A stretch of DNA of 64,000 bases, from NCBI RefSeq assembly GCF_001044235.1, contig NZ_JYNL01000064.1:959096-1023095 (forward strand), read 5' to 3'. Under the pieces are notes generated by a model. That model worked only from the letters and a program-made list of their open reading frames with translations, searched no databases and was not told the origin of the DNA. Position 1 is the first letter of the stretch. Each line of letters starts with the position of its first letter. This DNA comes from Mycolicibacterium chlorophenolicum (GTDB lineage: Bacteria; Actinomycetota; Actinomycetes; Mycobacteriales; Mycobacteriaceae). A program made the translations under genes and the position numbers. Positions 1 through 8,846 of this stretch are shown piece by piece.

Positions 1-1
1 G

Positions 2-3000
2 GTCCCCGGTGCCGACAAGGTGCTCGCCGCACTCGCCGCCCGCTGCCCGGTCGCGATCATCAGCGGCCGCGCCCTGGCCGACATCCGTGACCGTGTCGGG
101 GTGCCCGGCCTGTGGTACGCGGGCAGCCACGGCTTCGAGCTCGCCGCGCCCGACGGTTCATTCCACGAGAACGAGGCCGGTATCGCGGCCGTGCGCGTCC
201 TGCAGGAGGCCCGCGACGAGTTGCGCCGGCGGCTCGCGTCGGTCGAAGGACTTCTCATCGAGGACAAGCGATTCTCGGTTGCGGTGCACTACCGGGCGGT
301 GGCCCCCGATCGTGTCGACGAGGTGATGGCGACCGTCCGCATCCTCGGACAGCGCCACCAGCTCCGGGTGACCGGCGGGCGCAAGGTCATCGAGTTGCGC
401 CCCGACGTCGAGTGGGGCAAGGGCAGAACGATCGACTGGATCCTCGAGCGCATCGACGGAACGGATCTGTTGCTACCCATCTACATCGGCGACGACCTGA
501 CCGACGAAGACGGTTTCGACGCCGTCCGGAACAAGGGCATCGGCATCGCCGTGCGTAGCGCCGAGACGGGCGATCGTCGGTCGGCCGCACGGTTCGCACT
601 CCTGGACCCCGAGGCGGTCTGCGAGTTCCTCGAGAAGATCGTCGAGCAGCTCACCGCCGAGCACGACACCCTCAACGACCCGTGGGTGATGACCTACGGC
701 GGGTACCGCCCCGAGGACGAGAAACTGCGGGAAGCCCTGTGCACCATGGGCAACGGATACCTCGCCGTCCGCGGCACAGCGCCGGAATGCGAGGCGGGCC
801 AGTTCCACTACCCGGGCACCTACGTGGCGGGGGTCTACAACCGTCTCACCGACACCGTCGCGGGTGTGACGATCGACAACGAGTCTCTGGTGAACCTGCC
901 GAACTGGTTGCCGGTCACCTTCCGCATCGACGGGGGAGCGTGGTTCGGCATCGACGACGTCGACGTCTCCTCCTACCTGGTCACCCTTGATCTGCGCCGC
1001 GCCACGCTGTCACGGGAGTTCCTGTTCGCCGACGCCGACGGCCGCGACATCCGGGTGCGCCAGAAGCGGTTCGTCTCCATGCATCAACCGCACGTCGCGG
1101 CGCTGACGACGACGGTGGAGGCGCTGAACTGGTCGGGCCGAATCGAATTCAGGTCGTCCGTGGACGGCGCGGTGGTCAACCGCGGCGTGGACCGGTACCG
1201 CGACCTGGCGTCGCGTCACCTCGACGTCGTGGCCATGCACGAACTCGCCGCGGATTCGGTGCTGCTCGCCGCACAGACCGTCGAGTCGGGAATCGACATC
1301 GCGGTCGCGGTGCGCAACACGCTGCGCGTCGGCGACGTCGACGCATCCGCCGAGTGCATGACGCTCACCGAGCACGCCCGCATCGGTCACCGGCTCACCG
1401 CGGACCTGCGCACCGGGCAGTCGGCCACCCTGGAGAAGGTGGTCTGCGTGTTCACCAGCCGCGATCACGGCATCTCGGGCCCGGTCGTCGCGGCGGAACG
1501 GGAACTGCAGCGGGCCGGCGATTTCGCGACGCTGGAACACGGCCACCGGTTGGCGTGGGCGCACCTGTGGGAACGCTTCAACGTCGAGATGGGCCGCGAT
1601 GCGGACCTGCTGCGCCTCGTGCGGTTGCACCAGCTGCATCTGCTGCAGACGCTGTCGCCGCATACGGCCGACCTCGACGTCGGGGTGCCGGCTCGGGGCC
1701 TGCACGGCGAGGCCTACCGCGGCCACGTGTTCTGGGACGAGCTGTTCGTGTTCCCGGTGACGAACCTGAGGCTGCCGAAAGTCACCCGCTCTCTGCTGAT
1801 GTACCGCTACCGCAGGCTGCCCGAGGCCCGCCGCGCCGCGCTGGCGGTCGGTCACGTCGGCGCGATGTTCCCGTGGCAGTCGGGCAGCGATGGACGCGAG
1901 GAAAGTCAACGACTGCACCTGAATCCGAAGTCCGGCCACTGGAACCCCGACGCCAGCTCCCGCGCCCACCACATCGGGCTGGCGATCGCCTACAACGTCT
2001 GGCAGCACTACCAGGTCACCGGCGACATCGGCTTCCTGATCGACTACGGCGCGGAAATGCTCGCCGAGATCAGCCGGTTCTGGGTCAGCCTCGCCGAGTT
2101 CGACGACGAGCGGCAACGCTATGTGATCCGCGGTGTGATCGGCCCCGACGAGTTCCATTCCGGTTATCCCGGAAAGGAATACGACGGGATCGACAACAAT
2201 GCCTACAGCAATGTGCTGGCGGTCTGGGTCATCGCGCGCACCCTCGAGGCCCTCGAACGCATCCCGCTGTACTACCGGCTCGCCCTGCTGGAGAGCCTCG
2301 GCATCGACGACGACGAACTCGTGCGGTGGGACGACGTCAGCAGGCGGATGTTCGTGCCGTTCCACGACGGGGTGATCAGTCAGTTCGAGGGGTACGAGAA
2401 GCTCCCGGAACTGGATTGGGCGGGATACCGGGCCCGGTACGCGAACATGCAGCGCCTCGACCGCATCCTCGAAGCCGAGAACGACAGCCCCAACAACTAC
2501 CAGGCCTCCAAGCAGGCGGACGCCCTGATGCTGTTCTACCTGCTCTCCGCCGACGAACTCTACGAACTCTTCGACCGGCTCGGCTACCGCTTCACACCCG
2601 AGCAGATCCCGGCGACCATCGACTACTACCAGGACCGCACCTCGCACGGGTCGACGCTGAGTGCCGTCGTGCATGCCTGGGTGGTGGCTCGTGGCAATCG
2701 CGCTCAGGCGATGGAGTACTTCGCGCAGGCCCTCGCCTCCGACATCGTCGACATCCAGCAGGGCACCACGTCCGAGGGCATCCACCTGGCGGCCATGACC
2801 GGCAGCATCGACCTGCTGCAGCGGTGCTTCACCGGCCTGGAGATCCGCCGGGACCGGATCGTGCTGGGCCCGCTGTGGCCGAAAGCCCTGGGCAGACTGG
2901 AGTTCACGTTCCGCTACCGCGGCCATCGGCTGCGGCTGAGCGTCAGCGGGCGCAGTGCCACACTGTCCGCGGAGCCCGGCGACGCCTCACCGGTGCTGGT

Positions 3001-3061
3001 GGAGTGCCGCGGGGTGCAGCAGACGCTGCTGGCCGGCGGCACGATCGACTTCGACCAGTGA
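2..3061 (+). CDS. otsB1: Trehalose-6-phosphate phosphatase / GH65 glycoside phosphorylase fusion (5' end outside window)
   Basis: This is the 3' part of a fusion protein; the reading frame is open to the left edge, leaving about 1,019 residues. The first ~210 residues are the C-terminal half of a HAD-type trehalose phosphatase: a SGR motif near the start and the late HAD motif GDDLTDEDGF. The remaining ~780 residues are a glycoside hydrolase family 65 phosphorylase, with VIGPDEFHSG carrying the probable general-acid glutamate and a C-terminal beta cap. The architecture matches M. tuberculosis OtsB1 (Rv2006, about 1,327 aa), so about 300 N-terminal residues including the nucleophile DxD motif should lie upstream. 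Rv2006 is a DosR-regulon member in M. tuberculosis, which fits the neighbourhood. The true substrate of the GH65 half (trehalose or another disaccharide) cannot be told from sequence. The internal GTG at 20 is only the first in-window start codon, not the gene start. Confidence 0.9.
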   Translation, partial: VPGADKVLAALAARCPVAIISGRALADIRDRVGVPGLWYAGSHGFELAAPDGSFHENEAGIAAVRVLQEARDELRRRLASVEGLLIEDKRFSVAVHYRAVAPDRVDEVMATVRILGQRHQLRVTGGRKVIELRPDVEWGKGRTIDWILERIDGTDLLLPIYIGDDLTDEDGFDAVRNKGIGIAVRSAETGDRRSAARFALLDPEAVCEFLEKIVEQLTAEHDTLNDPWVMTYGGYRPEDEKLREALCTMGNGYLAVRGTAPECEAGQFHYPGTYVAGVYNRLTDTVAGVTIDNESLVNLPNWLPVTFRIDGGAWFGIDDVDVSSYLVTLDLRRATLSREFLFADADGRDIRVRQKRFVSMHQPHVAALTTTVEALNWSGRIEFRSSVDGAVVNRGVDRYRDLASRHLDVVAMHELAADSVLLAAQTVESGIDIAVAVRNTLRVGDVDASAECMTLTEHARIGHRLTADLRTGQSATLEKVVCVFTSRDHGISGPVVAAERELQRAGDFATLEHGHRLAWAHLWERFNVEMGRDADLLRLVRLHQLHLLQTLSPHTADLDVGVPARGLHGEAYRGHVFWDELFVFPVTNLRLPKVTRSLLMYRYRRLPEARRAALAVGHVGAMFPWQSGSDGREESQRLHLNPKSGHWNPDASSRAHHIGLAIAYNVWQHYQVTGDIGFLIDYGAEMLAEISRFWVSLAEFDDERQRYVIRGVIGPDEFHSGYPGKEYDGIDNNAYSNVLAVWVIARTLEALERIPLYYRLALLESLGIDDDELVRWDDVSRRMFVPFHDGVISQFEGYEKLPELDWAGYRARYANMQRLDRILEAENDSPNNYQASKQADALMLFYLLSADELYELFDRLGYRFTPEQIPATIDYYQDRTSHGSTLSAVVHAWVVARGNRAQAMEYFAQALASDIVDIQQGTTSEGIHLAAMTGSIDLLQRCFTGLEIRRDRIVLGPLWPKALGRLEFTFRYRGHRLRLSVSGRSATLSAEPGDASPVLVECRGVQQTLLAGGTIDFDQ

Positions 3062-3068
3062 CGGTTTC

Positions 3069-3157
3069 GCGTCGCTAGCCGGCCGCCGAGTGTGCGGAGT
3101 CGTCCGCGACTCGCCGATCGAGGCGTATCGCACCGCACAGTCGGCGTCGCTAGCCGG
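3069..3157. repeat. 14-bp direct repeat flanking the otsB1/arcC intergenic hairpin
   Basis: The sequence GCGTCGCTAGCCGG occurs at 3069-3082 and again at 3144-3157, the second copy overlapping the arcC stop codon. The two copies bracket the hairpin at 3087-3113. No function is known; they may be traces of an old insertion or deletion event. Confidence 0.6.
3087..3113. terminator. Hairpin between convergent otsB1 and arcC
   Basis: CGAGT (3087-3091) pairs with ACTCG (3109-3113) and GCGGA (3094-3098) with TCCGC (3103-3107), giving a bulged 10-bp stem with a 4-base loop. It sits between the stop codons of two converging genes, where a bidirectional terminator is expected. There is no U-tract, as is usual in mycobacteria. 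Confidence 0.5.
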
Positions 3158-4058
3158 TGGACACCCGGGTTCCCGCTGTTCCCTTCACGATTCCGACGAT
3201 GTCGGTCAGGGCACCGATGACCGCGTCCTGGCCCGTGGCGCGGGTGAAGCCGCACGCGGCGTCGACCTTGGGACCCATCGAACCCGTCGCGAAGTCCATG
3301 CCCTCGAGCTCGTCGGGCGTCACCCGGCCGAGCCGCGTCTGCTCCTGCGTGCCCCATCCGGTGTACACGCCGTCGACGTCGGTGGCGATGACCAGCAGAT
3401 CGGCGTCGAGTTGCTCGGCCAGCAGCGCGGAGGCGAGGTCTTTGTCGATGACGGCTTCCACGCCGTGCAGGGTGCCGTCGGCGTCGTACATCGTCGGGAT
3501 GCCCCCGCCGCCGGCACAGATCACCACCGTGCCGTGCTCGACGAGGGTGCGGATGGGCCCGATCTCGAAGATGCGCCTGGGTTTCGGGCTGGCCACCACC
3601 CGCCGGAACTTGTCTCCGTCGGCGGCGATGGTCCATCCGCCGGCAGCCGCCAGACGCTCGGCGGTGGCCCGGTCGTACACCGGACCGATGGGTTTGGTGG
3701 GGTGGCCGAACGCCGGATCGGCAGGGTCGACCTCGATCATCGTCAGCACGGTGGCCAGCGACTGCTCGGGAGGCAGCAGGTTGCCGAGTTCCTGCTCGAT
3801 GACGTAGCCGATCATGGCCTCCGTCTGGGCGCCCAGCACGTCGAGCGGATAGGGCTCGACCTCGTGATAGGAGGCGGCTTGCAGCGCCAGCAGGCCGACC
3901 TGCGGGCCGTTGCCGTGCGCGACGACGATCTCGTTGCCCGGCGCGATGGCGGCGATGCGCTCGGCGGCGGCGGCGATGTTCCCGCGCTGGTTCTCGGCGG
4001 TCATCGGCTGGCCCCGGCGCAACAGCGCGTTGCCGCCGAGGGCGATCACGATCCGCAT
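3150..4058 (-). CDS. arcC: Carbamate kinase, last gene of the arginine deiminase operon
   Basis: A 302-residue carbamate kinase, which makes ATP from carbamoyl phosphate and ADP, the energy-yielding step of the arginine deiminase pathway. The N terminus MRIVIALGGNALLRRG, the NGPQVG motif near residue 50 and the glycine-rich ICAGGGGIP segment are typical of the amino-acid-kinase fold. Length agrees with the family (about 310 aa). The frame stays open far upstream inside arcB, but the start is fixed by homology: the ATG at 4058 overlaps the arcB stop by one base (TGATG), so the two are translationally coupled. Confidence 0.95.
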   Translation of the reverse strand: MRIVIALGGNALLRRGQPMTAENQRGNIAAAAERIAAIAPGNEIVVAHGNGPQVGLLALQAASYHEVEPYPLDVLGAQTEAMIGYVIEQELGNLLPPEQSLATVLTMIEVDPADPAFGHPTKPIGPVYDRATAERLAAAGGWTIAADGDKFRRVVASPKPRRIFEIGPIRTLVEHGTVVICAGGGGIPTMYDADGTLHGVEAVIDKDLASALLAEQLDADLLVIATDVDGVYTGWGTQEQTRLGRVTPDELEGMDFATGSMGPKVDAACGFTRATGQDAVIGALTDIVGIVKGTAGTRVSTG

Positions 4059-5062
4059 CAGGTCAGCGCCGAGACGAGCACCGCTTTGATCGTGTGCATG
4101 CGGTTCTCGGCCTGCTCGAACGCGATGTTCGCCGGGCTCTCGAACACGTCCTCGGTGACCTCGATCCCGTTGCGCAGGTGGGGGTACTTCTCGGCGATCT
4201 GCGCGCCCAGCGTGGTCTCGCAGTTGTGGAAGGCAGGTAGGCAGTGCATGAACCGCACCCGCGGATTGCCCGTCGCGTCCATCAGGTGCGCGTTGACCTG
4301 GAACGGCAGCAGCAGGTCGACGCGACGGCCCCAGGTGTCGAGCGGTTCTCCCATCGACACCCACACGTCGGTGTAGATGAAGTCGACTCCGCTGACCGCC
4401 TTGAGAGGATCGTCGGTGATGGTCGTCGATGCGCCGGAGGCGGCCGCGAACTCTTCGCACATCGACACGTGGTCGGCGTGCGGCATCAGCTCCTGCGGCG
4501 CGCCGATGCGCACGTCCATACCCAGCTTCGCGCCGACCAGCAGCAGCGAATTCGCGACATTGTTCCTGCCGTCGCCGACGAAGGCAAAAGAGATGTCGGT
4601 CAACGGTTTCGGACAGTGCTCGGTCATGGTCATGACGTCGGCGAGCATCTGGGTGGGGTGGAACTCGTCGGTGAGACCGTTGAAGACGGGCACGCCGGCG
4701 TACTCGGCGAGTTCCTCGACGATGGACTGGCTCGCGCCGCGGTATTCGATCGCATCGTACATCCGGCCCAGCACCCGCGCGGTGTCCTTCATCGACTCCT
4801 TGTGGCCGATCTGCGACGAGGACGGGTCGATGTAGGTGACGTGGGCGCCTTCGTCGTACGCGGCCACCTCGAAGGCGCACCGGGTGCGTGTCGAGGACTT
4901 CTCGAAGATCAGTGCGATGTTCTTGCCGGTCAGCGTCGGCCGGCCCTGACCGGAGTACTTCGCGCGTTTGAGGTCGCGCGAGAGGTCCAGCAGGTAGTGC
5001 AGGTCGCGTTCGCTGTGATGAACGAGGCTGAGCAGACTGCGATTTCGGTTGTTGAACGCCAC
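4058..5062 (-). CDS. arcB: Ornithine carbamoyltransferase, catabolic context
   Basis: A 334-residue ornithine carbamoyltransferase. It shows the carbamoyl-phosphate motif STRTR near residue 56 and the ornithine-site HCLPAFH near residue 273. In this operon it most likely runs in the phosphorolytic direction, splitting citrulline to ornithine and carbamoyl phosphate for ArcC. The catabolic role is inferred from position between arcA and arcC; the biosynthetic argF family has the same fold. It starts with GTG 15 bases after the arcA stop, with AAGGA about 7 bases upstream. Residues 1-334 match the family length. Confidence 0.93.
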   Translation of the reverse strand: MAFNNRNRSLLSLVHHSERDLHYLLDLSRDLKRAKYSGQGRPTLTGKNIALIFEKSSTRTRCAFEVAAYDEGAHVTYIDPSSSQIGHKESMKDTARVLGRMYDAIEYRGASQSIVEELAEYAGVPVFNGLTDEFHPTQMLADVMTMTEHCPKPLTDISFAFVGDGRNNVANSLLLVGAKLGMDVRIGAPQELMPHADHVSMCEEFAAASGASTTITDDPLKAVSGVDFIYTDVWVSMGEPLDTWGRRVDLLLPFQVNAHLMDATGNPRVRFMHCLPAFHNCETTLGAQIAEKYPHLRNGIEVTEDVFESPANIAFEQAENRMHTIKAVLVSALT

Positions 5063-5077
5063 GATGGATCCTTCGAT

Positions 5078-6334
5078 TCAGGTGTAGAGCGGATCGCGCA
5101 GGATAGGGCAGGTCATGCAGCGGCCACCGCCGCGGCCGCGGCCGAGTTCGCTGGCCGTGATGGTCACGACCTCCACCCCGGCTTTGCGCAGCGCCGTGTT
5201 CGTCAGGATGTTGCGGTCGTAGCCGATCACGACGCCGGGTCGCAAGGCCACGACGTTGTTGCCGTCGTCCCACTGCTCGCGCTGCACGCCGTACACGTCG
5301 CCCGCGGTGGTGACGACGCGGAATTCGACACCGACGGCCTCGCCGATCGTGTCGATCAGGCCCCGGCGTTCCCGCCGGATGTCCAGACCCGAGGGGGACC
5401 GGTCGTCGGGGCGCAGGCTGAACGGCACGATGCCGTCCACCACCGGCGCATAGGCGGTGACGAGGTCGTAGTCGCAGAAGGTGAACACCGTGTCCAGGTG
5501 CATCGCGGCGCGCGACTTCGGCAGGCTGGCCACGATCACCCGTTCGGCGGCACCCGCGGCGAACAGATTCCGGGCCACCTGGGTGATCGCCTGGTGCGAC
5601 GATCGCTCACCCATGCCGATCACCACGGTGCCCTTGCCGATGGGCATCACGTCGCCGCCCTCGAGCGTCGCCGAACCATGATCGTGGGCAACGGTTTCCG
5701 GATCCCCGAGCCAGATGTCGAACTTCTCGTCGGCGAATGCCGGGTGGAACGTGTAGACCGCGGTGGTCAACAGCGTCTCCTGGCGGCGGGCCGGCCAGTA
5801 CATCGGGTTCAGTGTCACGCCGCCGAAGATCCAGGCGCTGTTGTCGCGCATGAACTGGGTGTTGGGCAACGGCCGCAGCACGAACCCCGCGGGGTCCAGC
5901 TCGCGGAACGCGGTCAGGAAATCACCGCCCACGTCGTCGGGCACGTCCTGATAGGACACGCCGCCGATCAAGAACTCCGCCAGGCGATCCCACGGTAATT
6001 CCTCCAGCCACGCGCGGATCGCCCGGCGCAGGCCCAGACCCACCAGGTCGTCGGTGACCTTGCGGTCGAGCACCCAGGCCCGCGCCTCGGGGATGGCCAT
6101 CACCTCGGCCAGCAGGTCCTGCAGTTCGAGGACCTCGACACCGTGGTCTTCCATCTTCGCGACGAAGTCGAAGTGGTCGCGGCGGGCCTGCTGCAACCAG
6201 ATCACGTCGTCGAAGAGCAACTCGTTGCAGTTCTCCGGGGTGAGCCGCTGGTGGGCGAGTCCCGGCGCGCAGACCAGGACGCGGCGCAGCGTCCCGGCCT
6301 CCGACCACACTCCGAGTCGTGACGGCGCGTTCAC
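5078..6334 (-). CDS. arcA: Arginine deiminase
   Basis: A 418-residue arginine deiminase converting arginine to citrulline and ammonia. Visible active-site features are the aspartate in NTQFMRDNSAW, the EGGDVM segment, HLDTVFTF with the catalytic His-Asp pair, and the C-terminal GGGRCMTCP that carries the nucleophilic cysteine. Streptococcal and mycoplasmal enzymes have TRDP where this one has MRDN; I recall the N as common in actinobacterial forms. The frame runs open beyond 6334, but the GTG at 6334 overlaps the antiporter stop as GTGA and gives a family-length protein beginning VNAPSRLGVW. Confidence 0.94.
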   Translation of the reverse strand: MNAPSRLGVWSEAGTLRRVLVCAPGLAHQRLTPENCNELLFDDVIWLQQARRDHFDFVAKMEDHGVEVLELQDLLAEVMAIPEARAWVLDRKVTDDLVGLGLRRAIRAWLEELPWDRLAEFLIGGVSYQDVPDDVGGDFLTAFRELDPAGFVLRPLPNTQFMRDNSAWIFGGVTLNPMYWPARRQETLLTTAVYTFHPAFADEKFDIWLGDPETVAHDHGSATLEGGDVMPIGKGTVVIGMGERSSHQAITQVARNLFAAGAAERVIVASLPKSRAAMHLDTVFTFCDYDLVTAYAPVVDGIVPFSLRPDDRSPSGLDIRRERRGLIDTIGEAVGVEFRVVTTAGDVYGVQREQWDDGNNVVALRPGVVIGYDRNILTNTALRKAGVEVVTITASELGRGRGGGRCMTCPILRDPLYT

Positions 6335-7815
6335 AGGACGGCCAGGTTTCCGGTGGCCACGAGCGCGATCGCCACGGCCGACGTCACTGCGAGGACCCCG
6401 ACCACGACCATCTCGGCCGTGGTGAAGACGGGCAGCTTGCTCTCCTTGCGGGCCCAGATGTAGAGCGCCGTACCCACCAGGTAGAACACGGCCGCGATCA
6501 GCAGGTACTGCCAGCCGCCCGCATAGAGCAGCCACACGGCGTACACGAGCGCGATCGCACCGATCAGGATGTCGCGGGTCCTGCCGCGGCCGGCCTCATA
6601 GGTCTCTCCGCGCACGGCGAGCAGTACCTGGTAGGCCGCCGACCACAGATACGGCAGCAGGATCAGTGACGTCGCCAGGTAGATCAGATTGGTGTAGGTG
6701 CTCGAGTTCGCCAGCGTCCACAGCAGCAGCGCCTGAACGCACAGGTTGGTCAGCCACAGCGCGGTGGCGGGTGCGCCGTGGCTGTTCTCCTTGGCCAGTG
6801 CCTTGGGCATCACGTTCTCCAGCGCGGGGAGGCGCAGGATCTCGACGCACAGCAGCACCCAGGCGATCAGTGCGCCCAGCAGTGAGACCACCAGGCCGAT
6901 CGAGATGAACGCCGCGCCCCAGCTGCCGACCTGGTTCTCGAGGACGCCGGCCATGGACGGGTCGGGCACGCCGGCGAGCTCGGCCTGCGCCATCAGACCG
7001 TAGGACAACAGGTTGACGAGGAGCAGCAGCGCCAGCACGCCGACGAACCCGAGCACGGTGGCGCGGCCGACGTCGTTGCGACGAGCGGCGCGCTGCGAAT
7101 AGACCGAGGCGCCTTCGATACCGATGAACACCCACACCGTCACCAGCATCATGTTCTTGACCTGGGACATGGTGTCGCCCAACGGCGCTCCGTCGATCTG
7201 CGTCGTCTTACCCCAGAAGTCCGCGGTGAACAGGCCGGCTTTGAAGCCGACGGCGGCGATCGCGATGAACACCAGGATGGGCACCACCTTGGCGACCGTT
7301 ACCACGACGTTGACCAGTGCGGCGGTCTGCACGCCGCGCAGTGTCATCGCGTGCACGATCCACAGCACCACCGAGGCGCCGATGATCGCGGCGACCGTGG
7401 CGCCCCCTTCGAAGGCGGGGAAGAAGTAACCCAGTGTGGAGAACAGCAGGACGAGGTAGGCGACGTTGCCCACCCACGCCGACATCCAGTAGCCGAACGC
7501 CGACGTGAAGCCGATGTAGTTGCCGAAACCTGCTCGCGCGTATCCGTAGACGCCGCCGTCGACGTCGGGCTTGCGGGTCGCCAGCGTCTGGAAGACGAAC
7601 GCCAGCATCAGCATGCCGACGCCGGTGATGGTCCAGCCGATGATGAGCGGCCCGGGTGCTGCGCTGCCGGCCATCTGCGACGGCAGCGCGAAGATGCCGC
7701 TGCCGATCATCGATCCGACGACCAGTGCGGTCAGGGCGGCCAGGCCCAGGCCGGCAGTCGTCTTCGGCGCTCGCGGCGTGGGTTTGGCTGGGCCTGGAAT
7801 TACGGACTGTGACAT
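6331..7815 (-). CDS. arcD: Arginine/ornithine antiporter-like APC permease, first gene of arc operon
   Basis: A 494-residue polytopic membrane protein of the APC amino-acid/polyamine family with about 12-13 hydrophobic segments. The first helix carries the GSMIGSGIFALP motif that forms the substrate-binding kink in this family. Its place at the head of arcA-arcB-arcC indicates an arginine-in/ornithine-out exchanger in the plasma membrane, so that the pathway needs no transport energy. The ATG at 7815 (MSQSVIP) has GGGAGA about 8 bases upstream and is preferred over an in-frame GTG at 7869. The symbol is given for role; the protein is of the APC class, not the other ArcD family. Confidence 0.85.
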   Translation of the reverse strand: MSQSVIPGPAKPTPRAPKTTAGLGLAALTALVVGSMIGSGIFALPSQMAGSAAPGPLIIGWTITGVGMLMLAFVFQTLATRKPDVDGGVYGYARAGFGNYIGFTSAFGYWMSAWVGNVAYLVLLFSTLGYFFPAFEGGATVAAIIGASVVLWIVHAMTLRGVQTAALVNVVVTVAKVVPILVFIAIAAVGFKAGLFTADFWGKTTQIDGAPLGDTMSQVKNMMLVTVWVFIGIEGASVYSQRAARRNDVGRATVLGFVGVLALLLLVNLLSYGLMAQAELAGVPDPSMAGVLENQVGSWGAAFISIGLVVSLLGALIAWVLLCVEILRLPALENVMPKALAKENSHGAPATALWLTNLCVQALLLWTLANSSTYTNLIYLATSLILLPYLWSAAYQVLLAVRGETYEAGRGRTRDILIGAIALVYAVWLLYAGGWQYLLIAAVFYLVGTALYIWARKESKLPVFTTAEMVVVGVLAVTSAVAIALVATGNLAVL

Positions 7816-7860
7816 CGTCGTCTCCCACATCCGGGCGGACGGGGTCGCGGTCGCCACCCC

Positions 7861-7871
7861 GTGTGTCACAC
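7861..7871. promoter_or_regulatory. Perfect 11-bp palindrome upstream of arcD
   Basis: GTGTG-T-CACAC lies 46-56 bases upstream of the arcD start and 63 bases from the divergent gene at 7934. It is a possible operator for the arc operon; no regulator is identified. Confidence 0.3.
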
Positions 7872-7895
7872 GCTATGGGTGGGATCTGCCGTGGT

Positions 7896-7915
7896 GTGGA
7901 GGCTTTGGTCCTTGA
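7896..7915. promoter_or_regulatory. Weak DosR-box-like site in the arcD/deazaflavin-oxidoreductase divergent region
   Basis: GTGGAGGCTTTGGTCCTTGA matches about 13 of 20 positions of the published DosR consensus TTSGGGACTWWAGTCCCSAA. It lies between the divergent starts at 7815 and 7934. The match alone could be chance; it is worth listing because of the stronger boxes nearby. Confidence 0.25.
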
Positions 7916-7933
7916 TCAGGCGACGGAAGTCCT

Positions 7934-8416
7934 ATGTGCCCAGCTCCGCGCAGGGTGTTTCATGGTGTGGTGCACACGGGCGCGGGGCCATTCGCGGTGT
8001 GGGCGATCAAGCATGTCGTCGCGCCTGTTCACCGGCTCCTGTACCGCGCGACCGACGGCCGGGCGTTCCGGTGGGGGCGTGGCCGCAGCGTGCTGTTACT
8101 GACGACCATCGGCCGCCGGACGAGGAGGCAGCACACCACGCCGGTGTTCTACCTCAGGGACGGCGCACGCTTTGTGGTGTGCAATGTGCGGCCCGACGGT
8201 GAGCGGGTGAATCCGTGGGTGCTCAACGTGCGGGCCCATCCGCAGGTCGGGATCAGGGTCGGTCGGGACAACCTCTCCTGCACCGCGCACGAGGTGCAGG
8301 ATGCCGACGTAGAACGCTACTGGCCGGCACTGGTTTCCCTGTGGCCGGCCTACGAAGACCACTTCCGGCGTGGAGGCGAGCGGAGCCTCTTCGTGCTCGA
8401 ACCCCTCACGGGGTGA
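7934..8416 (+). CDS. Deazaflavin (F420)-dependent nitroreductase family protein
   Basis: A 160-residue protein of the deazaflavin-dependent nitroreductase (Ddn-like) family of actinobacteria. The family signature is the strand LLLTTIGRRTRRQHTTPVFY near residues 55-75, where small enzymes of this split-barrel fold bind F420, followed by the NVRPDGERVNPWVLNVRAHP region. Such proteins use reduced F420 for reduction of quinones or nitro compounds; the substrate here is unknown. GGAAG lies 5 bases upstream of the ATG. Its last 11 bases overlap the convergent hydrogenase maturation protease gene. Confidence 0.8.
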   Translation: MCPAPRRVFHGVVHTGAGPFAVWAIKHVVAPVHRLLYRATDGRAFRWGRGRSVLLLTTIGRRTRRQHTTPVFYLRDGARFVVCNVRPDGERVNPWVLNVRAHPQVGIRVGRDNLSCTAHEVQDADVERYWPALVSLWPAYEDHFRRGGERSLFVLEPLTG

Positions 8417-8846
8417 TCTCGGCGACGACCGCGGAGACCACCCGCGGCACCGCGGCCGCCACGGCCGGGGTCATCAAGTCGCCGTGACCGACGTCGGCGG
8501 CGTCGACGGTGAACACCACCAGTTGCTCCGGCGTCCGGCCAAGGGCCCGGCCCAGTGCGTAGACGGCGGACAGATCGAACGCATGGGAACTCACCGCTGC
8601 GGGCGGCGTCTCGTCGGGCGTCCACCGCCGAAGCCGACCCGGGGCGGCGTCATCACCGGCGGCCGCGTCGACGATCACGGCCAGTTCGGCGCCGTCCCAG
8701 GCGTCGAGGAGAACGGCAGGATCGTCGGACGCGGTGAGCACGTCGACGTTCTCCAGATGGAGGCGTCGTACCGCAGCGGCCACCGTGGGCCCGATCCCGT
8801 CGTCGCGGCGGAAGTCGTTGCCGATCCCGATCACCACGACCGTCAC
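8406..8846 (-). CDS. [NiFe]-hydrogenase maturation protease
   Basis: A 146-residue endopeptidase of the HyaD/HycI family, which trims the C-terminal tail of the hydrogenase large subunit after nickel insertion. It begins VTVVVIGIGNDFRRDDGIGP, the family's N-terminal signature with the metal-binding Asp in RRDDGIG; a second acidic site lies in VIVDAAAG. The GTG at 8846 overlaps the large-subunit stop as GTGA, giving a normal-length protein; an upstream in-frame start at 8894 would add an unmatched extension. It is the last gene of the hydrogenase operon, and the large subunit still carries a cleavable tail. Confidence 0.9.
   Translation of the reverse strand: MTVVVIGIGNDFRRDDGIGPTVAAAVRRLHLENVDVLTASDDPAVLLDAWDGAELAVIVDAAAGDDAAPGRLRRWTPDETPPAAVSSHAFDLSAVYALGRALGRTPEQLVVFTVDAADVGHGDLMTPAVAAAVPRVVSAVVAEITP

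Noticed and set aside
1010..2926. 638-codon minus-strand open frame inside the trehalose phosphatase/GH65 gene
   Set aside because: Antisense shadow typical of high-GC codon use; no recognisable domain, rich in Val-Gly-Asp repeats of antisense type.
3150..5273. Apparent fusion upstream of carbamate kinase
   Set aside because: The upstream part is out of frame with arcB; carbamate kinase starts at 4058.
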